Part shown: one piece after another, positions 1 to 8,091 of the stretch
How positions within the stretch are numbered: position 1 is the stretch's first letter
How the letters are laid out: each line of letters starts with the position of its first letter
Source of the DNA: Streptomyces roseochromogenus subsp. oscitans DS 12.976
GTDB taxonomy: Bacteria; Actinomycetota; Actinomycetes; Streptomycetales; Streptomycetaceae
Direction of reading: 5' to 3'
NCBI RefSeq assembly: GCF_000497445.1
Contig: NZ_CM002285.1
Location: 4,133,544-4,150,155 of the forward strand
Length of the DNA: 16,612 bases
Program-made: the position numbers and the translations under genes
The notes under the pieces: model-generated
What the model saw: only the letters and a program-made list of their open reading frames with translations
Databases searched by the model: none
Told to the model about the DNA's origin: nothing

Positions 1-2338
1 GTTCGGCCTCGCGGCGCTGCGCCTCCTCCAGCTCGCGGCGCTTGCGTTCCTCCTCCTCGGCGCGCAGCCGGGCCAGCTCCTCCTGGCGCTCGCGCTCCAG
101 GCGCTCCTCCTCGGCCTTGCGCGCGGCCTCTTCCTCGGCCTTGCGGCGGGCCTCCTCCTCGGCCTTCTTGCGCGCCTCCTCCTGGGCCTTGATCTCGGCC
201 TCGGACAGCGGCAGCACGGTGTCGAGCCGGTGCCGGATCACCGTGGAGACGGCCTCGGGCTCCTGGCCGGCGTCCACGACCAGATAGCGGCCGGGGTCGG
301 AGGCGGCCAGCGTGAGGAAACCGGCCCGCACGCGCGCGTGGAACTCCGCCGGCTCCGACTCCAGCCGGTCCGGCGCCTCGGTGAACCGCTCACGGGCGGT
401 CTCCGGGGAGACGTCCAGCAGGACGGTCAGGTGCGGGACGAGTCCGTTGGTCGCCCAGCGGTTGATGCGGGCGATCTCGGTCGGGGACAGATCACGGCCG
501 GCGCCCTGATAGGCGACGGACGAGTCGATGTAACGGTCGCTGATCACCACCGCGCCGCGCTCCAGGGCGGGCCGTACGACGGTGTCGACGTGCTCGGCGC
601 GGTCGGCGGCATAGAGCAGCGCCTCAGCGCGGTGCGACAGGCCTGCCGAGGACACGTCCAGCAGGATCGAGCGCAGCCGCTTGCCGACCGGGGTGGCACC
701 CGGCTCGCGGGTGAGCACGACCTCGTGACCCTTGGCGCGGATCCACTCGGCGAGGGCCTCGGCCTGGGTGGACTTTCCGGCGCCGTCACCGCCCTCCAGG
801 GCGATGAAGAAACCGCTCGCCGCCGGTGTCTCAACCGGGTCGTCGCCCCCGAGCAGCGCGTCCTTGAGGTCCTGGCGCAGCGGGATGCCGGAGCGGTCGT
901 CGACCTTGGCGAGCACCAGCGCCGCCACCGGCAGCAGCAGCGCGCCGACCAGCATCAGCGTGAAGGAGGCGCCGCCGTGCGCGAACACGAACCGGCCGTT
1001 CTCCAGCCGGTGCCGGCCGATCAGCCCGGCGACCACGGGGGCGATCAGCGCGCCGAGCGCTACGAAGACCCGGACGACCGCGTGCAGGTGCTCGGTGACG
1101 CGCGCACGGCGGTAGTCCTCGGTCTCCTGGTCGAGCAGGGCGTGCCCGGTGTTCGCGGCCACGCCCGCGCTGACGCCGGCCAGCGTGACGATCAGCAGGA
1201 CCGTGGTGACATCCGGCACCAGCCCGGCCGCCAGCAGGGCGACGCCGGTGAGGGCGATCGCGAGGGCGAGCAGCCGACGGCGCGAGAGCGAGGGCAGCAG
1301 CGCGGGGGCCGTACGGATACCGACGGCGACACCGCCGGTCAGGCCCAGCACCAGCAGGCCGTACAGGACCGGGCCGCCGGCCAGGTCGGTGGCGTGCAGC
1401 ACGCAGACCGACACGGCGGCGGCGATGGCTCCGGCGACGGCGGCGCAGGCCGGGACGAGCAGCGGGATCGCGCCCGTACGGCCCTTGTCTACGCCGGTAC
1501 CGGTGCGCGGGCGGCGCAGGCCCTCCAGCGGGGACCGCGCGCGCGGGGTGCGCGTGTCGGGCAGCTCCAGGAAGGTCAGCACGGACAGGGAGGCGGCGAA
1601 CAGGCCGGCCGCCACATAGGCCCCGAGGGCCGCGTGGTGCTGGTCGAACCAGGCCACACCGACGCCCAGCAGGTTGTTGAGCAGACCGGCGACGACCAGC
1701 GCGGCAGCCGCCAGCGGGACCGCGAGGAAGCTCGTGCGCAGCGAGAGGCGGCGCAGGGCGTCCATGTGGTCCGGCAGCGGCCGTACGGTGGCGCCCTCCG
1801 GGGGCGGACCGGGCAGCAGGGCTGGAGCCGCGCTCTCCCGGCACACCGTCCACAGGCGCTCGGCGACACCGGTGACGAACGCGGTGACCAGCAGGACGGC
1901 CAGTGCGTTGTCCGGGGTCCAGTCGATCCACAGCGGGGCGATGATCAACAGGGCGGCGCGCACGCCGTCGGCGCCGACCATGGTCCAGCGGCGGTCCAGC
2001 GGGCCGTCCTGGCCGGTGAGCGCGGTCAGCGGGCCCAGCAGGACCGCGCCGAACAGCAGCGCGGCGAGGACGCGCGCCGCGAAGACAGTCGCCACTGCGA
2101 ACGCCACACCCCGGTATCCACCCCCGAAGGAGCCCTGGGCGATCGCCGCCTGGAGGGCGAGGACGACCAGGACGAGGAGTGCCAGGGTGTCACCGACACC
2201 GCTCACCAGCTGCGCGCTCCACAGGCGCCGCAGCTGCGGTCGGCGCAGCAGGGAGCGGACGGCGCGCTCGCGGGAGTCCGCGACCAGGGCGTCGTCCGGG
2301 GCTGTGGTGGGGGCCGTTGGCTGCTCGGCTCGCGTCAT
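1..2338 (-). CDS. tmk: MFS-like membrane domain fused to thymidylate kinase (dTMP kinase), C-terminus off the window
   Basis: The frame runs from an ATG at 2338 off the left edge, giving 779 complete codons without a stop. Residues about 30-490 are hydrophobic, with roughly ten or more membrane segments and an MFS-like character. Residues about 509-712 form a complete thymidylate kinase domain: P-loop EGGDGAGKST starting at residue 515, then the DRYIDSSVAYQGAGR signature and an Arg-rich LID segment. The P-loop has Gly rather than Arg at the variable position, as in bacterial type II enzymes. From about residue 713 the protein becomes a charged Glu/Ala/Lys/Arg coiled coil that continues beyond position 1. 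The kinase phosphorylates dTMP to dTDP for DNA synthesis; the membrane domain would place it at the membrane. Stand-alone Tmk proteins are only about 210 residues, so this is a genuine fusion, a form I recall as usual in Streptomyces. There is no Shine-Dalgarno before the ATG (see the promoter entry). The transport role of the MFS part is unknown. Confidence 0.93.
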   Translation of the reverse strand, partial: MTRAEQPTAPTTAPDDALVADSRERAVRSLLRRPQLRRLWSAQLVSGVGDTLALLVLVVLALQAAIAQGSFGGGYRGVAFAVATVFAARVLAALLFGAVLLGPLTALTGQDGPLDRRWTMVGADGVRAALLIIAPLWIDWTPDNALAVLLVTAFVTGVAERLWTVCRESAAPALLPGPPPEGATVRPLPDHMDALRRLSLRTSFLAVPLAAAALVVAGLLNNLLGVGVAWFDQHHAALGAYVAAGLFAASLSVLTFLELPDTRTPRARSPLEGLRRPRTGTGVDKGRTGAIPLLVPACAAVAGAIAAAVSVCVLHATDLAGGPVLYGLLVLGLTGGVAVGIRTAPALLPSLSRRRLLALAIALTGVALLAAGLVPDVTTVLLIVTLAGVSAGVAANTGHALLDQETEDYRRARVTEHLHAVVRVFVALGALIAPVVAGLIGRHRLENGRFVFAHGGASFTLMLVGALLLPVAALVLAKVDDRSGIPLRQDLKDALLGGDDPVETPAASGFFIALEGGDGAGKSTQAEALAEWIRAKGHEVVLTREPGATPVGKRLRSILLDVSSAGLSHRAEALLYAADRAEHVDTVVRPALERGAVVISDRYIDSSVAYQGAGRDLSPTEIARINRWATNGLVPHLTVLLDVSPETARERFTEAPDRLESEPAEFHARVRAGFLTLAASDPGRYLVVDAGQEPEAVSTVIRHRLDTVLPLSEAEIKAQEEARKKAEEEARRKAEEEAARKAEEERLERERQEELARLRAEEEERKRRELEEAQRREAE

Positions 2339-2344
2339 GTGTTC

Positions 2345-2350
2345 AGCCTA
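2345..2350 (-). promoter_or_regulatory. candidate -10 box of a leaderless tmk promoter
   Basis: On the minus strand TAGGCT, a match to the Streptomyces TAGNNT -10 pattern, ends six bases before the tmk ATG. Transcription would therefore start at or next to the A of the start codon. No Shine-Dalgarno-like sequence lies upstream of that ATG, which fits a leaderless mRNA. No convincing -35 hexamer is seen at 17-18 bp. This is inferred from sequence alone. Confidence 0.45.
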
Positions 2351-2388
2351 TCGGCAGCCACCGACACCACACGTCGCCTGTCCTGGCA

Positions 2389-2429
2389 AGCGAACGCCCC
2401 GACACCAAAGTGATGCCGGGGCGTTCGCT
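2389..2429 (-). terminator. strong hairpin terminator of topA
   Basis: A perfect 13-bp inverted repeat (AGCGAACGCCCCG at 2389-2401 and its complement at 2417-2429) encloses a 15-base loop. It lies about 57 bases past the topA stop and before the tmk promoter. No U-tract follows, as is common for Streptomyces terminators. Being symmetrical it could also block readthrough from the other strand. Confidence 0.85.
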
Positions 2430-2485
2430 GAGCGAAGCCGAAGAGGCGGCCGACGGCGGGTTTGTCCCCCGGTCAGTCCTCCGGG

Positions 2486-5317
2486 TCAGTCCTCCGAGCC
2501 GGAAGCCGTCGCCTTGGAAGCCGTCGCCTTCTTGGCAGTCGTCTTCTTCGCCGTGGTCTTCTTCGCGGCCGCGGTCGTCTTCTTCGCCGCCGTCTTCTTG
2601 GCGGCGGTCTTCTTCGCCGGGGCCGTCTTCTTGGCCACGGCCTTCTTCGCGGTCTTCTTGGCGGGGGCCTTCGCGCGCTTCTCGGCGAGCAGCTCGAACC
2701 CGCGCTCCGGAGTGATCGTCTCGACGCTGTCGCCGGAGCGCAGGGTCGCGTTGGTCTCGCCGTCGGTGACGTACGGACCGAAGCGGCCGTCCTTGACCAC
2801 GACCGGCTTGCCGGAGACCGGGTCCTCGCCCAGCTCCTTCAGCGGCGGCTTGGCGGCGGCCCGACCGCGCTGCTTGGGCTGGGCGTAGATCGCCTGAGCC
2901 TCCTCCAGCGTGATCGTGAAGAGCTGGTCCTCGGACTGCAGCGAACGCGAGTCCGTGCCCTTCTTCAGATACGGGCCGTAGCGGCCGTTCTGCGCGGTGA
3001 TCTCCTGGCCGTCGGCGTCGGTGCCGACGAGGCGCGGCAGCGACATCAGCTTCAGGGCGTCGTCGAGCGTCACCGTGTCGAGCGCCATCGACTTGAACAG
3101 CGAGGCCGTACGCGGCTTGACCGCGTTCTTGCCGGTCTTCGGGGTGCCCTCGGGGAGGATCTCCGTGACGTACGGGCCGTAGCGGCCGTCCTTGGCGACG
3201 ATCGTGTGGCCGGTGGCCGGGTCCGTGCCCAGCTCGAAGTCGCCGCTCGGCTTGGCCAGCAGTTCCTCGGCCAGCTCGACGGTCAGCTCGTCCGGCGCCA
3301 GGTCGGCCGGGATGTCGGCGCGCTGGTGCTGCTCGGTCTCCTTCTCGCCGCGCTCGATGTACGGGCCGTAGCGGCCGACGCGGAGCACGATGTCGTCACC
3401 CACTGGGAACGACGACACCTCGCGCGCGTCGATCGCGCCCAGGTCGGTCACCAGCTCCTTGAGGCCGCCGAGGTGGTCCCCGTCGCCGTTGCCGGCGTCG
3501 GCCGCGCCGCCCGTGGCGGTGCCCTCGCCGAAGTAGAAGCGCTTGAGCCACGGAACGGCCTGGGCCTCACCGGCCGCGATGCGGTCGAGGTCGTCCTCCA
3601 TCTTGGCGGTGAAGTCGTAGTCGACGAGCCGCCCGAAGTGCTTCTCCAGGAGGTTCACCACGGCGAAGGACAGGAAGGACGGCACGAGGGCCGTGCCCTT
3701 CTTGAAGACATAACCGCGGTCGAGGATCGTGCCGATGATCGACGCGTACGTCGACGGGCGTCCGATCTCGCGCTCTTCCAGCTCCTTGACCAGCGAGGCC
3801 TCGGTGTAGCGGGCCGGGGGCTTGGTGGCGTGGCCGTCGACCGTGACCTCCTCGGCGGACAGCGCGTCGCCCTCGGCGACCTGCGGCAGCCGGCGCTCGC
3901 GGTCGTCCAGCTCGGCGTTCGGGTCGTCGGCACCCTCGACGTAGGCCTTCAGGAAGCCGTGGAAGGTGATCGTCTTGCCGGAGGCGCTGAACTCGACGTC
4001 CCGGCCGTCGGCGGCGGTGCCGCCGATCTTCACGGTCACGCTGTTGCCGGTCGCGTCCTTCATCTGGGAGGCGACGGTCCGCTTCCAGATCAGCTCGTAC
4101 AGCTTGAACTGGTCACCGGTCAGGCCGGTCTCGGCGGGAGTGCGGAAACGATCACCCGAGGGCCGGATCGCCTCGTGGGCCTCCTGCGCGTTCTTGACCT
4201 TGGCGGCGTACGTACGCGGCTGCGGGGGCAGGTAGTCGGCGCCGTACAGCTGCGTGACCTGGGCGCGGGCGGCCGCGATCGCGGTGTCGCTCAGCGTCGT
4301 GGAGTCCGTACGCATGTACGTGATGTAGCCGTTCTCGTACAGCTTCTGCGCGATCTGCATCGTGGCCTTCGCGCCGAAGCCGAGCTTGCGGCTGGCCTCC
4401 TGCTGCAGCGTCGTCGTACGGAACGGGGCGTACGGCGAGCGGCGGTACGGCTTGGACTCGACGGAGCGCACGGAGAACCGCGTGTTCTCCAGGGCGGCGG
4501 CGAGGGCGCGGGCGGTCGCCTCGTCGAGGTGGAGGATGTTCGCGCTCTTGAGTTGTCCCAGGGAGTCGAAGTCGCGGCCCTGCGCGATCCGCCTGCCGTC
4601 GACGGTCTGCAGGCGGGCGACCAGCGACGACGGGTCCGACGGATCGCCCGCGCGGCCGGTCGCGAAGGTGCCCGTCAGGTCCCAGTACTCGGCAGAACGA
4701 AACGCGATGCGCTCGCGTTCCCGCTCCACGACGAGTCGCGTGGCGACGGACTGCACGCGGCCGGCCGACAGCCGGGGCATGACCTTCTTCCACAGCACCG
4801 GTGAGACCTCGTAACCGTAGAGGCGGTCGAGGATGCGGCGGGTCTCCTGGGCGTCGACCAGCTTCTGGTTGAGCTGGCGCGGGTTGGCGACGGCCTCGCG
4901 GATCGCGTCCTTGGTGATCTCGTGGAACACCATCCGCTTGACCGGGATCTTCGGCTTGAGGACCTCCTGGAGGTGCCAGGCGATCGCCTCGCCCTCCCGG
5001 TCCTCATCGGTGGCGAGGAAGAGCTCGTCGGACTCCTTCAGCAGATCCTTGAGCTTCTTGACCTGCGCCCTCTTGTCGGCGTTGACCACATAGATCGGCT
5101 GGAAGTCATGGTCGACGTCCACACCGAGCCGGCGCACCTCGCCGGTGTACTTCTCGGGCACCTCCGCGGCGCCGTTGGGGAGGTCGCGGATGTGCCCGAC
5201 GCTCGCTTCGACGACGTAGCCGGGGCCGAGGTAGCCCTTGATCGTCTTCGCCTTGGCAGGCGACTCGACGATGACGAGTCGGCGGCCGCCCTGTGCGGTC
5301 TCGCTGGTCGGGGACAA
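2486..5317 (-). CDS. topA: DNA topoisomerase I (type IA)
   Basis: This 943-residue protein relaxes negative supercoils by single-strand passage. The TOPRIM domain carries VIVESPAKAKTI (Glu18) and TDEDREGEAIAW (Asp104, Asp106, Glu108) for Mg2+ binding. The catalytic tyrosine is Tyr334 in GYITYMRTDST. The C-terminal region lacks Cys4 zinc fingers and instead has four GR(Y/F)GPY repeats, at residues 648, 711, 778 and 844, as in actinobacterial TopA. The last 60 or so residues are a Lys/Ala/Thr-rich basic tail ending in an acidic SGSED. The start is TTG at 5317, chosen because MSPTSETAxGGRRLVIVESPAKAKT matches the usual Streptomyces N-terminus as I recall it; a GGAGAGAAG purine stretch lies upstream. 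A 267-bp leader/promoter region separates it from the small membrane gene upstream. In Streptomyces, topA transcription is known to respond to supercoiling. Confidence 0.97.
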   Translation of the reverse strand: MSPTSETAQGGRRLVIVESPAKAKTIKGYLGPGYVVEASVGHIRDLPNGAAEVPEKYTGEVRRLGVDVDHDFQPIYVVNADKRAQVKKLKDLLKESDELFLATDEDREGEAIAWHLQEVLKPKIPVKRMVFHEITKDAIREAVANPRQLNQKLVDAQETRRILDRLYGYEVSPVLWKKVMPRLSAGRVQSVATRLVVERERERIAFRSAEYWDLTGTFATGRAGDPSDPSSLVARLQTVDGRRIAQGRDFDSLGQLKSANILHLDEATARALAAALENTRFSVRSVESKPYRRSPYAPFRTTTLQQEASRKLGFGAKATMQIAQKLYENGYITYMRTDSTTLSDTAIAAARAQVTQLYGADYLPPQPRTYAAKVKNAQEAHEAIRPSGDRFRTPAETGLTGDQFKLYELIWKRTVASQMKDATGNSVTVKIGGTAADGRDVEFSASGKTITFHGFLKAYVEGADDPNAELDDRERRLPQVAEGDALSAEEVTVDGHATKPPARYTEASLVKELEEREIGRPSTYASIIGTILDRGYVFKKGTALVPSFLSFAVVNLLEKHFGRLVDYDFTAKMEDDLDRIAAGEAQAVPWLKRFYFGEGTATGGAADAGNGDGDHLGGLKELVTDLGAIDAREVSSFPVGDDIVLRVGRYGPYIERGEKETEQHQRADIPADLAPDELTVELAEELLAKPSGDFELGTDPATGHTIVAKDGRYGPYVTEILPEGTPKTGKNAVKPRTASLFKSMALDTVTLDDALKLMSLPRLVGTDADGQEITAQNGRYGPYLKKGTDSRSLQSEDQLFTITLEEAQAIYAQPKQRGRAAAKPPLKELGEDPVSGKPVVVKDGRFGPYVTDGETNATLRSGDSVETITPERGFELLAEKRAKAPAKKTAKKAVAKKTAPAKKTAAKKTAAKKTTAAAKKTTAKKTTAKKATASKATASGSED
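2515..2675 (-). repeat. degenerate tandem coding repeat for the TopA lysine-rich tail
   Basis: Near-tandem units of about 12-15 bp (plus-strand pattern gtcttcttcgcc/ggc) encode repeated AKKT, AAKKT and TTAKK peptides. The low complexity makes length change by slippage likely between strains. The basic tail probably contacts DNA along the sugar-phosphate backbone. Confidence 0.75.
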
Positions 5318-5585
5318 CTTCGCTCTTCTCTCCGGTCGACGCTGGGGCCTCCCCAGGGCTTCTTCCCGGGGTCACGGCGTACTGCTGGCAGGTGTGACGC
5401 TGCGGAGTGTGACGGTACATCCCGCCCCCGTGTCAAACGGGAAAAGCCCACAACGGCCACTCGAACGGTAACCCGACTACCGCCATTCCTGCCGCCCGGA
5501 GTACCGGGTACCCACCTGAGGCATGTCCGGAGCGTGACGCTCCCCTTACTCCCGCGGCACTCTCGCCGCAGCACACCCGCCGACG
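5318..5585 (-). promoter_or_regulatory. topA upstream region with TTGACA-like element and small hairpin
   Basis: This 268-bp gap lies between the small membrane gene and topA. On the minus strand a perfect TTGACA is seen at 5436-5431. No ideal -10 sits at 17-18 bp; the closest candidates are CACACT (5411-5406, 19-bp spacer) and TACCGT (5417-5412, 13-bp spacer). A 6-bp inverted repeat (CTGGGG/CCCCAG at about 5341-5356) lies in the presumed leader near the TTG start. Streptomyces topA promoters are known to be supercoiling-sensitive, and an off-optimum spacer would suit that, but the exact start site cannot be read from sequence. Confidence 0.4.
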
Positions 5586-5783
5586 TCAGAGGCGGGTCAG
5601 GCAGTACAGACCGAGGGCCAGCGCGACCGTCCCGGCCACGCTCGCGAGGGCGGCCGATGCGACCTGGTTCACACCGTGGGCCACCGGCTCGCGACGCTTG
5701 AAGCGAGTGCCGGTCCAGGCCAGCAGCGCGCCCCCGAACAGGGCGAACACCGTTCCCCCGAAGATCGCCGGCACGCTCTCCAT
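5586..5783 (-). CDS. small two-helix membrane protein of unknown function
   Basis: A 65-residue protein beginning MESVPAIFGG. It has two hydrophobic segments, at about residues 6-24 and 40-62, joined by a basic loop (RFKRREPVAHG). I do not recognise a characterised family; small proteins of this type are conserved upstream of topA in Streptomyces as far as I recall. The frame stays open 76 codons further upstream, but that extension is Pro/Arg-rich and not protein-like, so the ATG at 5783 with GGAAGGGTGG upstream is preferred. It shares orientation with topA, but the 268-bp gap argues for separate promoters. Confidence 0.6.
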   Translation of the reverse strand: MESVPAIFGGTVFALFGGALLAWTGTRFKRREPVAHGVNQVASAALASVAGTVALALGLYCLTRL

Positions 5784-6261
5784 CGCCCGTCCACCCTTCC
5801 GTGCCGTCCGGCTCCGCCCAGCGCCGGGAGGGTGGCACGCGCGGGAGACGGGCGGTCGACATCGGGGTGAACGGAGGGCCGACGTGATGCCGAACACATG
5901 GGCGATCGCCGTCGGCACGGGCACGGGGGTCCGTATTTTTCCGGCCTTTTTCCCGGCACCGGCGCGTCCCGGCCCCGGCCGCCCTCCCAGGCCGGCCCGT
6001 GCCACCGGCATACGACGATGATCCGGGCGCGGTCACCCGGACATCCCGGGACGACTACGACCGCACGGGCACCCCGCGTACCTCAGGCGCACCAGCCGCC
6101 GTAGCCCGCGGCCCGCCGGGCCCGTGCGCCGGACCGGCCGCCGCACCAGCGCCACCGGGCCTGCCACCGGGCCATTCGCAGGTGGCCCTGCACGCGGACT
6201 CGGTGCGCCGATCCGGCGCGCAGACCCGCGGTGCGCCGACCCGCCGGCCCAGTGCGCTCGC
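5784..6261. other. 478-bp gap without a convincing gene
   Basis: All frames here are Pro/Arg/Ser-rich shadows with no credible start. The stretch contains an AT-rich patch with TTTTTCC at 5936-5942 and 5947-5953. It also has an 11-bp direct repeat (CGGTGCGCCGA at 6201-6211 and 6229-6239) and small hairpins: GCGCCG-atc-CGGCGC at 6205-6219, GGCCC-gcc-GGGCC at 6110-6122, and GCAGG/CCTGC at 6178-6191. The first hairpin lies about 45 bases past the methyltransferase stop and could act as a weak terminator. Confidence 0.5.
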
Positions 6262-7803
6262 TCAGTCCGCCGGCTCGAGGAAGCCCTGCTCCACCAGCAG
6301 GCGGATCTGTGCGGGCGTCCGGTCGCGGAGCAACACCGGGTCCTCGTTCATGAGTTGGGCGATGGCGTCCAGGATGCGGCCCGCGCTCAGCGTGCCGTCG
6401 CAGACGCCCGCGAACCCGGCGCCGACCGTGTCCACCTTCGTGGCCCGGCGCATCCCGCGGTGCTGGCGCAGCACCACATGCTCCGGGTCCTCGGCCCCAG
6501 GCAGCCCGACCTGCTCCTGGACCACCTCGGCGGCGAGCCTGAAGTGGCTGGCGAGCAGCGCCGCGTCATCGTGTTCCCGGAGATAGTCGAGCCGCTCGAA
6601 GTGCGCCCGGATCGTGTCCCCGAGGGGCTGCTCGACCGGATGCGGCCACTCCTCCACGGTGACGACGGGATCGGCGGACCCCGTCCTGCGCAGGGTGATC
6701 CAGCCGAAGCCGACCGCCTTGACCTTGCGCGCCTCGAACTCGTCGAGCCAGGCGTCGTAACGCGCCTGGTACTCCGCCGGATCCCCGCGGTGGTCGCCGG
6801 CGTCCCTCAGCCACAGCTCGGCGTACTGCGTGACGTCCTGTACCTCGCGCTGCACGATCCAGGCATCGCACCCGCGCGGCACCCATGACCTGAGTCTGTC
6901 CTGCCAGTCCTCCCCTGCCACGTGCTGCCAGTTGGCGAGGAACTGCGCGAACCCGCCCTCGTGCAGCCGTTCCCCCGCCTGTTGAACGAGCGAGCGGCAC
7001 AGATCGTCCCCGCCCATGCCACCGTCCCGGTACGTCAGCCGGGCACCGGGGGAGATGACGAACGGCGGGTTGGACACGATCAGGTCGAAGGTCTCGTCGT
7101 CCCTGACGGGCTCGAAGAGCGAACCCTCGCGCAGGTCGGCGGCGGGCGCGCCGGAGAGCGCGAGCGTGAGTGCGGTGATGTGCAGGGCGCGCGGATTGAG
7201 GTCGGTCGCCGTCACGCGCGTGGCGTGCTGGGCGGCGTGCAGCGCCTGGATGCCGGAGCCCGTGCCGAGGTCCAGGGCGGACGCGACCGGCGTACGGACG
7301 GTGATACCGGCAAGGGTCGTGGAGGCGCCCCCGACGCCCAGGACGACGGCTGTGTCTGCCTGACGGCCCAGCTGCCCGATGCCGCCCGCACCGCCGACTG
7401 CGCAGCCCAGGTCGGAGACGATGAACCAGTCCTCGCCGCCGGGGCCGCCGTAAGGCCGTACGTCCACGGTGGCGGCTACCTCGTCGCCGCCCACACGCGT
7501 GAGCCACCCGGCCTCCAGCACCTCCTCGACCGGCAGAACGGCCGCCACGCGCGCGTGCGGCACCGGTTGCTGGAGCAGGAACAGCCGTACGAGCGTCTCC
7601 AGCGGCGTGTCGCCGCGGGTCGCCCGGAGGGCGGGCACGGTCTCGCTGCGGGCCAGCGCCGCGTACGCGGGGGCGCCGAGCCGGTCGAGCAGCCCGTCGG
7701 CGGTGAAGGAGGCGGCCAGCAGCGCGTCCCGCAGGCGCGCGGCTACGTCGGGCCGGTCGGAAGCGGGCAGGGAAGCGAGTCCGGAGTCAGTCACGCCCCC
7801 CAT
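6262..7803 (-). CDS. class I SAM-dependent methyltransferase (MTS/HemK-like, NPPF motif)
   Basis: A 513-residue protein. The N-terminal ~170 residues form a domain typical of actinobacterial homologues (DUF7059-type). The Rossmann methyltransferase core follows, with SAM-binding motif ALDLGTGSGIQALHAA at about 176-191, an acidic motif TATDLNPRA, and catalytic NPPF at 245-248. That motif marks enzymes methylating the amide or exocyclic nitrogen of Gln, Asn, adenine or guanine, so the substrate could be RNA, DNA or protein. A further ~200-residue C-terminal domain follows. The start is uncertain: the ATG at 7803 gives MGGVTDSG, while GTG at 7818 and GTG at 7794 are also in frame. None has a clear Shine-Dalgarno at good spacing, so a leaderless start is possible. 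It follows the lipoprotein gene in the same direction, with a repeat-filled gap between. Confidence 0.85.
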   Translation of the reverse strand: MGGVTDSGLASLPASDRPDVAARLRDALLAASFTADGLLDRLGAPAYAALARSETVPALRATRGDTPLETLVRLFLLQQPVPHARVAAVLPVEEVLEAGWLTRVGGDEVAATVDVRPYGGPGGEDWFIVSDLGCAVGGAGGIGQLGRQADTAVVLGVGGASTTLAGITVRTPVASALDLGTGSGIQALHAAQHATRVTATDLNPRALHITALTLALSGAPAADLREGSLFEPVRDDETFDLIVSNPPFVISPGARLTYRDGGMGGDDLCRSLVQQAGERLHEGGFAQFLANWQHVAGEDWQDRLRSWVPRGCDAWIVQREVQDVTQYAELWLRDAGDHRGDPAEYQARYDAWLDEFEARKVKAVGFGWITLRRTGSADPVVTVEEWPHPVEQPLGDTIRAHFERLDYLREHDDAALLASHFRLAAEVVQEQVGLPGAEDPEHVVLRQHRGMRRATKVDTVGAGFAGVCDGTLSAGRILDAIAQLMNEDPVLLRDRTPAQIRLLVEQGFLEPAD

Positions 7804-7843
7804 TGTGGCCCGCGACACGACCCGGACGCGGCCTCAGCACGCC

Positions 7844-7896
7844 TCACCGGCACACCCCGGCCAAGCCCCGACGCATCACCGGCACGCCCCCGGCCA
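7844..7896. repeat. two-copy direct repeat downstream of the AGCCG tract
   Basis: A roughly 20-bp element of the pattern TCACCGGCACacCCCGGCCA occurs at 7844-7863 and, with one insertion and one change, at 7876-7896. It lies in the gap between the lipoprotein and methyltransferase genes. No function is evident. Confidence 0.6.
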
Positions 7897-7958
7897 CGAC
7901 CGGCCGACCGGTACCGACGGCCCGCCCGAGCGAGACCGCCGCACTTGCCCGCCGACCG

Positions 7959-8086
7959 CGAGCCGCGAGCCGCGAAGCGTCAGCCGTAGGCCGCCGACGG
8001 TGAGCCGCGAACGTAGCCGTGCGCCGTAGCCGTGGGCCGCCAGCCGCAGACGTAAGCCCACAGCCGTAATCCCCAGCCGTGGACCG
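7959..8086. repeat. degenerate AGCCG heptad-like repeat tract
   Basis: AGCCG occurs nine times in about 120 bp, starting at 7961, 7968, 7982, 8003, 8015, 8028, 8042, 8062 and 8075. The spacings are 7, 14, 21, 12, 13, 14, 20 and 13 bases, close to multiples of seven. The tract fills most of the 3' region of the lipoprotein gene. On the minus strand it reads as repeated CGGCT(A/G)CG. It is non-coding as far as I can see and looks like a decayed microsatellite. Confidence 0.7.
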
Positions 8087-8091
8087 TCCCG

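Noticed and set aside
230..2413. 727-codon plus-strand open frame
   Set aside because: It is exactly antisense to the tmk fusion. The Gln/Gly/Arg/Asp-rich sequence without domains is the usual shadow produced by high-GC coding DNA.
2389..2429. topA/tmk hairpin as a riboswitch or mobile-element inverted repeat
   Set aside because: It is a single simple stem-loop placed just after topA with no flanking duplications or transposase; a terminator explains it.
2462..4804. 780-codon plus-strand open frame
   Set aside because: It is antisense to topA, low-complexity Arg/Leu/Gly-rich, with no motif, while the opposite frame is a textbook topoisomerase.
5784..6011. N-terminal extension of the 65-residue membrane protein
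   Set aside because: The extension is Pro/Arg/Gly-rich and not protein-like, whereas the internal ATG gives a clean membrane protein with an upstream purine-rich site.
7959..8086. AGCCG tract as a CRISPR array
   Set aside because: The repeats are only five bases with irregular short spacers and no cas genes nearby.
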